Assembly (NCBI GenBank): GCA_964479405.1 | Contig: CAYZMA010000009.1 | Location: forward strand, 1 to 28,298 | From: JAMCZU01 sp964479405 | Lineage (GTDB): Bacteria; Patescibacteriota; UBA1384; UBA12157; JAENIV01 | Direction of reading: 5' to 3' | DNA length: 28,298 nucleotides | Part shown: positions 8,057-15,500 of the stretch, one piece after another | Layout of the letters: each line of letters begins with the position of its first letter | Position numbering within the stretch: the first letter of the stretch is position 1 | Notes under the pieces: generated by a model | Databases searched by the model: none | The model's input: only the letters and a program-made list of their open reading frames with translations | What the model was told of the DNA's origin: nothing | Position numbers and translations under genes: made by a program

Positions 8057-9088
8057 ATGAGTGATTTAAAAAAAATATTAGGATATGTCGGTTGCGTCGG
8101 CGCCGTTGTGGTAATAGCCGTTTTTGCCGCTACATGGATTGGCTTCCATCGGGGAGATCCAACAGATTTTACTCAAGGCACAGTTGGTCTTTGTTCAAAT
8201 GTCCCCGAACCTTATAAAACAATTTTTGATCAAGCCGGCCAAAAATGGAAAGTCCAACCTGCTTTTATTGCGGCGATTTTTGTTGGTGAGTGGCGCTCGG
8301 TGGCAGATTCTAATTATAAAAAGTGGCCGGATGCCAATCAAAAAAATTGGAATAATTCAAATAAGGGCGCTCAAGGACCTTTCCAATTTATGCCCGATAC
8401 TTGGGAAAGCAACAAGCAAGACGGTAATGGCGATGGCGTAATGGATGTCCAAAACTTATGGGATGCTTCTTTTTCTGCCGCCCATCTTTCAGCTAACAAT
8501 GGCGCCGGTGGAAACACTACTGATTTAGATAAATTAAGAGATGCCGCTTCAAAGTATAATTCTGGTAAGCCATGGCTAATAGGTCAAGGTTACACTGAAA
8601 CAAAAAAATATGTCCCACGCGTTATTGAAGCTTATCAGCAGTTCTATTGCGCTACTCTAGCTGGTAACGGTGATATTGTGGCTGTGGCTAAGGTAGAATT
8701 AGAATTGGGAATACAAGAGACAGGAAAAGACAGAGGACCTGTTTTGAAATATGGCGGAAACCCAGGGGATCCATGGTGTGCTTATTTTGCCAGTTGGGTT
8801 TACAAAAAAGCTGGTTATAATATCCAGCCCATTGCTGGCGCAAAAGCTTTATACGACTGGTTCGGTAAATATCAAATTTCCTTCACTAAAGAAGCCGGCA
8901 CACCTCAACCTGGCGATCTTATTTATTTCAACAAGAGCCATGTAGGTATCGTGGTATCATTAGACAGTAACGGAACATTACGTACAATCGAAGGTAACGC
9001 TGGCACCCCTGGTGCCGTAAGAGCAGAGGAATATCACAATTATAAAAATATTGACGACATCGAAGGCTTCGGCCGATGGAAAAAATAA
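8057..9088 (+). CDS. Membrane-anchored lytic transglycosylase/CHAP wall hydrolase
   Basis: This 343-residue, two-domain cell-wall enzyme is comparable in role to VirB1 and Tn916 Orf14-type proteins that open peptidoglycan for a secretion machine. A membrane segment at residues 10-28 anchors it with the rest outside. Residues ~50-200 resemble a lytic transglycosylase: a helix with FVGEW supplies the candidate catalytic Glu, followed by NKGAQGPFQFMPDTW. Residues ~205-343 form a CHAP/NlpC-P60-like peptidase with Cys241 in DPWCAYFASW and His295 in KSHVGIVVS. Fusing glycan-cleaving and peptide-cleaving domains in one protein is common in Gram-positive conjugation systems. The ATG is three bases after the ATPase stop. 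The next gene follows after four bases. Confidence 0.87.
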   Translation: MSDLKKILGYVGCVGAVVVIAVFAATWIGFHRGDPTDFTQGTVGLCSNVPEPYKTIFDQAGQKWKVQPAFIAAIFVGEWRSVADSNYKKWPDANQKNWNNSNKGAQGPFQFMPDTWESNKQDGNGDGVMDVQNLWDASFSAAHLSANNGAGGNTTDLDKLRDAASKYNSGKPWLIGQGYTETKKYVPRVIEAYQQFYCATLAGNGDIVAVAKVELELGIQETGKDRGPVLKYGGNPGDPWCAYFASWVYKKAGYNIQPIAGAKALYDWFGKYQISFTKEAGTPQPGDLIYFNKSHVGIVVSLDSNGTLRTIEGNAGTPGAVRAEEYHNYKNIDDIEGFGRWKK

Positions 9089-9092
9089 AATT

Positions 9093-10136
9093 ATGAAAAA
9101 AATAAATATTTACATTATCTTGGGTATCGTCGCACTTATTGGCTTGATTATTTTTGTTCTTTTTGCCTTTGGTGTATTTAAGACTACTCCTTCCATCAAA
9201 ACCAATTTTTCTGAAATAAAGATAGATGAAAAAATATTTTTTCCCCATTTAAGCCAAGACAGAAAATCTCTTTATTTTTTTGGCGATCAGGGGATTAAAC
9301 TTAAAAAATTTAATTTTCAAACACAAAAATCGGAAATCTTATACCCTGATGATATTTTATATACTTATGATGTCATTTGGTCACCTGATGAGACAAAATT
9401 AATTATTAAAAATGATCAACCGTACACCAATACTCAAACCAAATTATTAGATTTAAAAACTAAAAAAATAACTGATCTAAACGCGAACATCCAATCAGTA
9501 TTTTGGTCTAATGATAGTCAAAATATTTATTATCAATATCAGGATTCCGAAAAAAACTTAAACTATTTGGCAACAGCTGAATATGACGGCAGCAACGAAC
9601 AAAAGCTTATTAATTTAGATCTCGATAATTATAATTTTGTCTGGCTAGCTAATTTTCAAAAAATTGGTTTTTGGCGACCACCAACTGATGTTAGCGGTGT
9701 TAATTTAAAACAGGTAGACATTCAAACTAAAAATATAACGGAAATTTTTAATGACAATCGTCTTGATGAAGTTGTTTCTTCACCTGATGGTCAATATTTT
9801 ATTTACAGACGTTTTTACGAAAAAGATAATATTTTTAAACTTTCTTACGCCAAATACGATGGAACAGATAATAAAGATTTAAGCTATCAAACCCCTATCC
9901 AAAAAATAGCTTGGTCGCCTGATAGTAGCTTTTTTATTGTTGCCGTCAAGGAAAAAGAAACTGAAAATGATAGATTTTATAAAGTTGAGGTGAAAAACAA
10001 TAAGATAACAAACCTTTCATATTCAACTGATAAAAATCAAGAAATGATTACTGCCGAAAACCTGATGCTTTCCTCCGACAACAAAACCCTATATTTTACC
10101 TCCAATGATCTTTTGTATAGCCTTATACTTCCTTGA
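9093..10136 (+). CDS. Membrane-anchored beta-propeller protein
   Basis: The 347-residue product begins at ATG 9093, four bases after the previous stop. A longer frame back to 9051 would overlap the hydrolase gene and bury the membrane segment. Residues 7-29 form one membrane helix. The remainder shows repeated WSPD/SSPD-type blades (about residues 91, 137, 228, 270 and 327), the PD40/TolB-like or WD40-like propeller signature. I infer an extracytoplasmic propeller used for binding, as last gene of the secretion operon. GC falls to roughly a quarter to a third, lower than in its neighbours. The substrate and partner are unknown. Confidence 0.75.
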   Translation: MKKINIYIILGIVALIGLIIFVLFAFGVFKTTPSIKTNFSEIKIDEKIFFPHLSQDRKSLYFFGDQGIKLKKFNFQTQKSEILYPDDILYTYDVIWSPDETKLIIKNDQPYTNTQTKLLDLKTKKITDLNANIQSVFWSNDSQNIYYQYQDSEKNLNYLATAEYDGSNEQKLINLDLDNYNFVWLANFQKIGFWRPPTDVSGVNLKQVDIQTKNITEIFNDNRLDEVVSSPDGQYFIYRRFYEKDNIFKLSYAKYDGTDNKDLSYQTPIQKIAWSPDSSFFIVAVKEKETENDRFYKVEVKNNKITNLSYSTDKNQEMITAENLMLSSDNKTLYFTSNDLLYSLILP

Positions 10137-10163
10137 AATAAAAAAGCCAGGCGAAAACCTGAC
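10136..10163 (-). terminator. Terminator for the minus-strand secreted protein gene
   Basis: On the minus strand GTCAGG-TTTTCG-CCTGGC (10163-10146, one G-U pair) is followed by six T and ATTT. It ends the gene at 10189-10866. The plus-strand propeller gene stops inside it but has no T run on its own side. Confidence 0.8.
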
Positions 10164-10188
10164 TTGATAAGTTCTATTCAAAAATGCC

Positions 10189-10866
10189 TTAATCATTAGG
10201 CGGCTCGATTATTACGGGTTTTGTTATATTTATTGAACCATCACGATTAAAATCAACATAAGTTCTCCATTGTGCGCTCACAATGATATAGCACCTTCCC
10301 TTCCAAGCATATATAGGATGTGTTGCTCTGGAAGAAAATGTAAATGCTCGAGAATATTTCTTATTTGCTAATCGCAATGAGTCTTGTTCGAAAGAATTAC
10401 TTTTACTTACGACAACCCTCTCGCTTGGCTTAACCGCCTGTTTCGATATTATTGCTTGTGCTGACTTATAAGGGTATGCTTTCTTAGTAAAACCTTCTTT
10501 TGCCTGAATAAAGCAACGCGCTTTAGGACTCCAACCATACCAAGTAAAATCATAATAATGTGGTTCCCATTTAGATTGCGTTGTTTTCCAATCTCCCAGC
10601 CACACAACAATCTGTTTTCCGACAACTTTGTAGCTATCTACTGTATCACCGCTAAATCGGGGCAATGCTAATACTACCCTACCACTTGAAAGAATCTTAA
10701 CATCTACAGCATTTCCAGTTACACCATAAATAATGGTTTCCACAGCAATTTCCTGCTTTCCGTCGCCATTGATATCGCCCAAGTTCTTCTTGACAATCCT
10801 ATCAGCCAAAGAAGCAACAGAACTCAGAGCAACTAAAACCACAACCATCAAAACTACTTTTCTCAT
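10189..10866 (-). CDS. Secreted DINGDG-motif protein A
   Basis: This 225-residue protein has a clear signal peptide (basic MRK, hydrophobic residues 4-20, cleavage near Ala21). The mature protein opens with DINGDGKQEIAVE, a calcium-loop motif of the FG-GAP/dockerin type. The rest is beta-rich with many aromatic residues and a central Lys/Ser-rich linker (about 130-160). I do not recognise a named family. The ATG has GGGGAGGTG upstream and a TTGACT-N17-TAATAT promoter at 10898-10926. The gene at 12005-12487 has the same promoter layout, the same leader, a signal peptide and DINGDG at the same position, so the two are probably diverged duplicates. An outward role on the cell surface is inferred. 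Confidence 0.75.
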   Translation of the reverse strand: MRKVVLMVVVLVALSSVASLADRIVKKNLGDINGDGKQEIAVETIIYGVTGNAVDVKILSSGRVVLALPRFSGDTVDSYKVVGKQIVVWLGDWKTTQSKWEPHYYDFTWYGWSPKARCFIQAKEGFTKKAYPYKSAQAIISKQAVKPSERVVVSKSNSFEQDSLRLANKKYSRAFTFSSRATHPIYAWKGRCYIIVSAQWRTYVDFNRDGSINITKPVIIEPPND

Positions 10867-10897
10867 TTAAGGTACACCTCCCCTTTGAATTAGCTTT

Positions 10898-10926
10898 ATA
10901 TTACTCTTAAACTCCCCAAAAGTCAA
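10898..10926 (-). promoter_or_regulatory. Promoter TTGACT-N17-TAATAT
   Basis: On the minus strand TTGACT (10926-10921) and TAATAT (10903-10898) have a 17-base spacer containing GGGGAGTTTAAGAG. The promoter at 12521-12549 is almost identical, including the spacer. Confidence 0.8.
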
Positions 10927-10943
10927 TGATTTGGATTTTTTAT

Positions 10944-10993
10944 CTCCTAACCTGCAAAAAAGCCCACTTTGGAAGTGGGATATAAATGGTTAG
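10944..10993 (-). repeat. CCCACTT hairpin repeat, copy A (minus-strand terminator)
   Basis: The 43 bases 10944-10986 are identical to 11908-11950. The core hairpin CCCACTT-TGG-AAGTGGG (10963-10979) sits inside an outer CTAACC/GGTTAG pair (10947-10952, 10988-10993). On the minus strand the hairpin is followed by CTTTTTTG, an intrinsic terminator. It would shield the promoter at 10898-10926 from leftward read-through. Confidence 0.75.
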
Positions 10994-10999
10994 ATATTG

Positions 11000-11090
11000 T
11001 GTCATTCTGAGGCATCAGCCAAAGAATCTCTGAACTTGTTTCAGATTGTCCCACATCCGTGGGAGACTCTTCACTTCGTTTAGAGTGACA
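11000..11090. repeat. REP-like element, TGTCATTCTGAG type
   Basis: Imperfect terminal inverted repeats, TGTCATTCTGAG at the left and TTTAGAGTGACA at the right, enclose GAATCTC-like and GACTCTTC blocks and an inner hairpin TCCCAC-ATCC-GTGGGA. Similar TCATTCTGA / TCAGAATGA palindromes are widespread dispersed repeats. It is noncoding. Confidence 0.65.
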
Positions 11091-11094
11091 TATA

Positions 11095-11103
11095 TGCTAT
11101 ATT
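11095..11103 (+). promoter_or_regulatory. Extended -10 promoter for XRE gene
   Basis: TGCTATATT fits the TGN-TATAAT extended -10 type with one mismatch in the hexamer, ending 21 bases before the ATG. GGAG at 11114-11117 serves as ribosome-binding site. Confidence 0.5.
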
Positions 11104-11124
11104 GTAATCAGATGGAGAAACAAA

Positions 11125-11397
11125 ATGGAAGAATGGAAAGATGTTAAAAAAGAATTACTTAAAGATCCACAAGTAGCCCAAGAATACGAAAAACTCAAAC
11201 CAAAATACCAACTTATTTCCGAGTTGATTAGAGTTAGAATTAAAAAAGGTTTATCTCAAAAAGAACTAGCTAATAAAATTGGTACCAAGCAATCAGCTAT
11301 CGCCCGAGTTGAATCTGGCAACGCCAACCCATCAATTGAATTCTTAGAAAAAATGACCAAAGCAATGGACTCAAGATTAGTCATTCAAATTAAATAA
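11125..11397 (+). CDS. XRE-family HTH protein, HigA-like orphan antitoxin
   Basis: This 90-residue DNA-binding protein has a helix-turn-helix at residues ~43-70 (LSQKELANKIGTKQSAIARV-type, followed by ESGNANPS), the classical XRE/HigA pattern. The N-terminal 35 residues are charged and helical, as in many HigA antitoxins. HigA normally neutralises a RelE-fold HigB toxin encoded next to it and represses the operon. No toxin gene lies directly upstream or downstream in the same unit: the terminator-like hairpin at 11411-11452 separates it from the RelE-like pair that follows. It may be an orphan or may regulate the neighbouring pair. It lies between the two 43-bp repeats. Confidence 0.82.
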   Translation: MEEWKDVKKELLKDPQVAQEYEKLKPKYQLISELIRVRIKKGLSQKELANKIGTKQSAIARVESGNANPSIEFLEKMTKAMDSRLVIQIK

Positions 11398-11410
11398 ATT
11401 TTAAGATATA

Positions 11411-11460
11411 AAACCTCCCCTCAAACCGCTCGAGCAGAAAAAAGGGAGGTTTATATTGTT
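11411..11460 (+). terminator. Hairpin after XRE gene
   Basis: AAACCTCCC (11411-11419) pairs with GGGAGGTTT (11444-11452) across a 24-base loop that contains GCTCGAGC. The following ATATTGTT is only weakly T-rich, so this is a plausible but not strong terminator. Confidence 0.55.
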
Positions 11461-11471
11461 AAATTTTATAG

Positions 11472-11477
11472 TATAAT
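11472..11477 (+). promoter_or_regulatory. -10 element of toxin-antitoxin operon
   Basis: A perfect TATAAT lies 18 bases before the antitoxin ATG, with GAAAGGA (11484-11490) as ribosome-binding site. No clear -35 is seen. Confidence 0.5.
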
Positions 11478-11495
11478 ATTATTGAAAGGATAAAA

Positions 11496-11672
11496 ATGAG
11501 TCCCAAAGTTGAAGAAAAAAAATCAACCGAATTAACCGAAAAAGATGTTTTGGAAATTATTAAAGAAGGCGATAAAGAATTGCGAGAAGGTAAGACCGAA
11601 AACATGGAAAGTTTCCTTGAACGAGAATATCCTCAATATGTTTCAAGAAATCGAATTATCAAAAAAGTTTAA
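11496..11672 (+). CDS. Small antitoxin (58 residues)
   Basis: This short gene begins at ATG 11496 behind GAAAGGA and ends at TAA 11670-11672. The product is 58 residues, acidic and helical, with a Lys/Glu-rich N-terminus and a basic end (SRNRIIKKV). It overlaps the RelE-like toxin gene by 35 bases in another frame. Size, order, overlap and charge are those of the antitoxin of a type II pair, which binds and blocks the toxin. I cannot assign a named antitoxin family. The much longer frame of the toxin read from 11545 runs over this gene, which makes the small gene easy to miss. Confidence 0.7.
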   Translation: MSPKVEEKKSTELTEKDVLEIIKEGDKELREGKTENMESFLEREYPQYVSRNRIIKKV

Positions 11673-11901
11673 ACATTCTTTCAAGAAACTACCAGAAAAT
11701 GTTAGATATCAATTCGTCCAAAAACGGCTGATTTTTTATAAAAATCCGTTTTCAAAAACACTCAGGACACATAAATTAAAAGGTCAATTGCGGGATTATT
11801 GGTCTTTTTCTATTACCTATTCCCATCGGGTCATTTTTAAGTTTGTCAATAAAAATAAAATCGTCTTTTACGACATTGGCAACCATCGTATTTATCAATA
11901 A
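11638..11901 (+). CDS. RelE/YafQ-like mRNA interferase toxin
   Basis: This 87-residue basic protein resembles RelE-superfamily toxins, which cleave mRNA on the ribosome. The pattern is typical: a helical start with KKFKHSFKKLP, a middle HKLKGQLRDYWSFSI strand with the characteristic KLKG-(L)-(R/D), then YSHRVIFKF and a C-terminal VFYDIGNHRIYQ strand carrying His and Tyr candidate active-site residues. I chose ATG 11638 because the family begins here and because the longer frame back to 11545 lies over the antitoxin. There is no strong ribosome-binding site, consistent with translation coupled to the overlapping antitoxin. The gene is followed by hairpin repeat copy B. Confidence 0.82.
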   Translation: MFQEIELSKKFKHSFKKLPENVRYQFVQKRLIFYKNPFSKTLRTHKLKGQLRDYWSFSITYSHRVIFKFVNKNKIVFYDIGNHRIYQ

Positions 11902-11907
11902 TTCCAA

Positions 11908-11955
11908 CTCCTAACCTGCAAAAAAGCCCACTTTGGAAGTGGGATATAAAGGGTT
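11908..11955 (-). repeat. CCCACTT hairpin repeat, copy B (minus-strand terminator)
   Basis: Bases 11908-11950 exactly repeat 10944-10986, followed by GGGTTA instead of TGGTTAG. On the minus strand it forms a hairpin with CTTTTTTG, a back-up terminator for the gene at 12005-12487. It protects the toxin-antitoxin pair from antisense transcription. Confidence 0.75.
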
Positions 11956-11963
11956 AAACTAAT

Positions 11964-11992
11964 TTAAAAATACAGGTCCGAAGACCTGTATT
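11964..11992 (-). terminator. UUCG-loop terminator
   Basis: On the minus strand AATACAGGTC-TTCG-GACCTGTATT (11992-11969) is a perfect 10-bp stem with a stable UUCG tetraloop, followed by TTTAAATT, ending 12 bases after the stop of the gene at 12005-12487. Confidence 0.88.
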
Positions 11993-12004
11993 AAAATAAT
12001 AGTT

Positions 12005-12487
12005 CTATGGCACTCGCGTAAGCTTCCGTCTTTCAGATTTAACTTCTTTCATGATTTTATCAATCTGGTCGGCCCGGTACATTTTGCGAGTGGTGAACTT
12101 CCAACAAGACAGATACTTCTCTTTCTCTTTGTCCCAACGATAAACTTCTACCGCATAGTGAAAAGAAATATTGAATCTTAACCCCATCTTGCCTTGAGGA
12201 CTTGGACTTTCGGATTCAAAAATTAAAATTTCCTGCCCGGGACTGCGGGAATCAATATCTATAATCTTAAACCCCGCCAAACTAGCATGCCATTTTGGCT
12301 TATGATTAAAGATATCTACCCCGTTACGGACCACTTTTAGTATGAAGTAATTTCGCTCGCTGTCTTTCCTTTCGGGCGAAACAATGATTTCCTTAATGCC
12401 ATCGCCATTAATGTCTTCACTTTTAACCAATGCGAAAGCCGGAATTGACAAAATCACTATCATTACAACAAAAATTATCTTCTTCAC
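12005..12487 (-). CDS. Secreted DINGDG-motif protein B
   Basis: This 160-residue protein has a basic start (KK), a hydrophobic segment at residues 4-18 and Ala-rich cleavage region near 19-20, then EDINGDGIKEIIV, the same calcium-loop-like motif as in protein A (10189-10866). The remainder is beta-rich, ending in a basic helix. I chose the GTG at 12487 rather than the longer GTG at 12502. The latter lies inside the ribosome-binding site, and protein A starts at the position matching 12487 after the same GGTACCTTAA-like leader. Gene B has GGGAG upstream, a TTGACT-N17-TAAAGT promoter and its own UUCG terminator, so it is a single-gene unit. No named family is recognised. Confidence 0.7.
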   Translation of the reverse strand: MKKIIFVVMIVILSIPAFALVKSEDINGDGIKEIIVSPERKDSERNYFILKVVRNGVDIFNHKPKWHASLAGFKIIDIDSRSPGQEILIFESESPSPQGKMGLRFNISFHYAVEVYRWDKEKEKYLSCWKFTTRKMYRADQIDKIMKEVKSERRKLTRVP

Positions 12488-12520
12488 TTTAAGGTACCTC
12501 ACTCCCTTTTGAATATCTTT

Positions 12521-12549
12521 ACTTTACTCTTAAATCCCCCAAAAGTCAA
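12521..12549 (-). promoter_or_regulatory. Promoter TTGACT-N17-TAAAGT
   Basis: On the minus strand TTGACT (12549-12544) and TAAAGT (12526-12521) are 17 bases apart. The spacer differs from that of the protein A promoter at only two or three positions. It is divergent from the giant-gene promoter, which starts 14 bases to the right. Confidence 0.8.
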
Positions 12550-12562
12550 TGGTTTGGATTTA

Positions 12563-12571
12563 TGTTATAAT
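12563..12571 (+). promoter_or_regulatory. Extended -10 promoter for giant gene
   Basis: TGTTATAAT is identical to the prgI promoter element at 4673-4681. It places the transcript start near 12578, so the leader is only about 12 bases and contains GGAGGGG (12581-12587). Confidence 0.7.
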
Positions 12572-12589
12572 AGTTTTAGCGGAGGGGTT

Positions 12590-15500
12590 TTGGCAAATAA
12601 TTCAAGCGAGCAAAATAAATATATTGGCAAATCAAAAGGCAAGGTAAAAATTCTGACTAAAGCCGAATACGATAAGAATCTGGTAGCTAATTTTAATAAA
12701 CCTTCTGAACTAAATAAAACAATTCAAGGATCAGAAGCTATCAACTCCAACCAACCTGAACCAACCAAAACTCCCACTGAAAATACTGCCAAACCACCTA
12801 CTGAAAATTTTAATCCCCAAATGGACGAACCGCCAAAAGATAATCAAGATAATCAAGATAATCAAGAGAATCAAGCAGGTCAACCTACCCCTAATGACCC
12901 CCAAAACCCTAATCACTCTGACGACTCAACTCAAGACCAAACCACTCCTGACCAAGGCGCCCCGGAAAATGTCCGCAAAAAACCGCTTGATCGCGCCAAA
13001 GAGTTTTACGAGCAAAAAAAGAAAGCCTTTGTTGAAGGTGTCAAAAAACGATTTTCTAAAGCTGGTTTGCAAGCCGCCGGCAAAGCCATCTGGACTTTTG
13101 TTGCTGCTTTTTGGCCCTATATTTTAGCCGTCCTGGTGATTATTTTTATTCTATTAATGATTGCTGGCAGTTGCTCTAAAACAACCGGCAAAACTCCTAT
13201 TATAGTTCTTGATAAAGTTCGCGACAAAACTCTTGTCCTAAAAACTCTGGCTGTTAGTGGCGACCAGTCTTCTCAACAACAATTAATCGTCAATGAAGCC
13301 ACCGATATTAAAGCCAAAATTAAAAAACTGCCCACCGACAACGCCGACGCCAAAAAAATTATTGATCAAATTAGCAAATTACTTGACGAAATAATTACTC
13401 TGTCCAACAGCCCGAATGCCATCAGCGAAAGAGTCACTCAAATCTTGGCTTTACTTAACCAGTTAAAAAATATTCTTAAAGACCAATCAGCCTTCATTGA
13501 CGAAATTATCGCTCAAGTTTCGGGAATTCAAAAAATGCTTGAACTTTATCAAAACACCCGTTTAATTTTAAACCCTAAAGATATGGATTATATTCGCAAC
13601 TTTGATGCCGATCGGCGGATTGTCCAAATGCTCTTATATCTTGTTACTCCGACAGACCAAGGTGGTGCCGGTCATGAACGGATCAGGGTTAAAAGAATTA
13701 AGTTTTCTTACGACAGCGAAAACAAATCCCTCTCCAAAGAAACTGATTTTTCCGATCAAGACGAACCCAACATTTCCGCCCATTATACCGGACAAGCGGC
13801 TGATATTACTGAAATTGATTGCGTTAAATGCACTGAAGTTAAACGGCGCCGTATCGGCCACAGTAATAAATTCGCCCAACCGCCAATTCCAATTAAAGTC
13901 GCCTGGCAATCGGAAGAAGGTTTTGGTAAAGCCGGCGGACCTTCGGCCTACGGCAATAATATGCAACAAGTTTTTAATAATTTAGCCAACGGCGCCACTA
14001 ATGAAATTTTAATTGCTCAAGTTTCTGATATTTTAGGAGTTGAACTTGATCCCGACAAAATCAAGGGCAAAAATTTTAATGAAATTAGTCGCTATATTGG
14101 CAACGCCATTATTAAAGAAACGCTGGGTATTCCGGGCGACTATGAAATGGGAAATAATTTAGGCGACATTGCCAACACCACCGGTCGAGCTTACTTGGCT
14201 CAAGCTTTGGGTGTGCCAATCGACGGCATTAAAGGTTCAAATCCAGCGGAAATTTCTCAAAATGTTGGCCGGGCAACCATTGAAGACAAGATGTCCCTGC
14301 CGGATGGTTCGCTTGAGAGCAATAATTCCAATGAAATATTTGCTTCGGTTGGTCGTCGTTTAATGGAAGAATCTCTTGGTCTTTCTAAAAATAGTTTGGG
14401 CGCGCCTTTTTCTGACACCAATTCTTTCAGACGAGTCGTGGGTCAGGGCAAAGTAGAAGCTTCCTTGGGTTTGAATCCACAAACTTTTTATGGTTCTTTA
14501 AACGATATTAAAAAAAGAATTGGCAAATCTGCTTACGACACAACTTTCGCCAATCCGGAAACAATTGATAATTGGCTAGAAATCCCCACCGGCACAACTG
14601 AAAGTTTAATTGCCAGTCAAATCTCGCCCGACAGCTACAATAAAATGGTCGGCGACAAAGTCTACGACAGTCAAATTGGCATCTATCAGCGCGAAGACAA
14701 ACGAGCTGAAGTTTTTGGTGTTAATACCAACGACATAAATGCCTTAACCAACGGTAATCAAGGCAGTTTTCTTTCTATTGGCCGATCAACCATCAGTCGC
14801 ATGATCACTTCTTCTGACCAAGAAAGAGAAATGATGCGCCAATGGTTTGATACCGGCGCAAAACCAGACAAACTTGACGCAGATTATCTTGCCGGCCAGT
14901 ACGGTCTTCGCACCGGTGATTTTGAGAAAATTTTTGTTGATAATTTAGGCAAAGAGGTTTTTGAGCGAATTGGTCAAACCGCCCTTTTAGCCAATCTAGC
15001 CAACGATCCCAAGATCGGCGCTTATGTTCAGCCAGTTCAAGATTATCAATTTTATACCGATCGGCTTCATCTAGTCAAAGACAATTTTGATTATTTGGAA
15101 AAGAATTCATCTGATCCGGAAATCAAAACCAAAGCCAGTCAAACCAAAACTATTCTTGATAATATGCTTAGCTCATCTTCAATTACCGATATTCAAAAAA
15201 ATGTCAAACAAATTCAAGCTAATGTCAAGTTCATTGAATTAAAAGCCAAATCCGACCCGGAGACAACCAGAAGAATTAAAGAAATAAAAAAAGCAACCAA
15301 CGAAATTATTGAAGGCAAAGAAATTCCAGACTTTGACACGCTTTCAACTGACACTGTTACTGCCAAAACCGATCCCCAGTCAAAACTGACTAAAAAAGAT
15401 GTTTTGGATATTCTAACCGGCCGGAAAAAAATTGATGATGTTGTTTATGCGGTGGGCCTGCGAAAATGGGAAATTGAGCTGGATTTACCCGACGGTTCCC

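Noticed and set aside
10137..10163. Two-way terminator also ending the propeller gene
   Set aside because: On the plus strand the stem is followed by TTGATAAG, without a T run.
12488..12502. GTG 12502 as start of secreted protein B
   Set aside because: It is part of the ribosome-binding site. The paralogue at 10189-10866 starts at the position equivalent to 12487.
12509..12589. Longer N-terminus of the giant protein from TTG 12509
   Set aside because: It runs through two promoters and lies upstream of the predicted transcript start. TTG 12590 has GGAGGGG directly before it.
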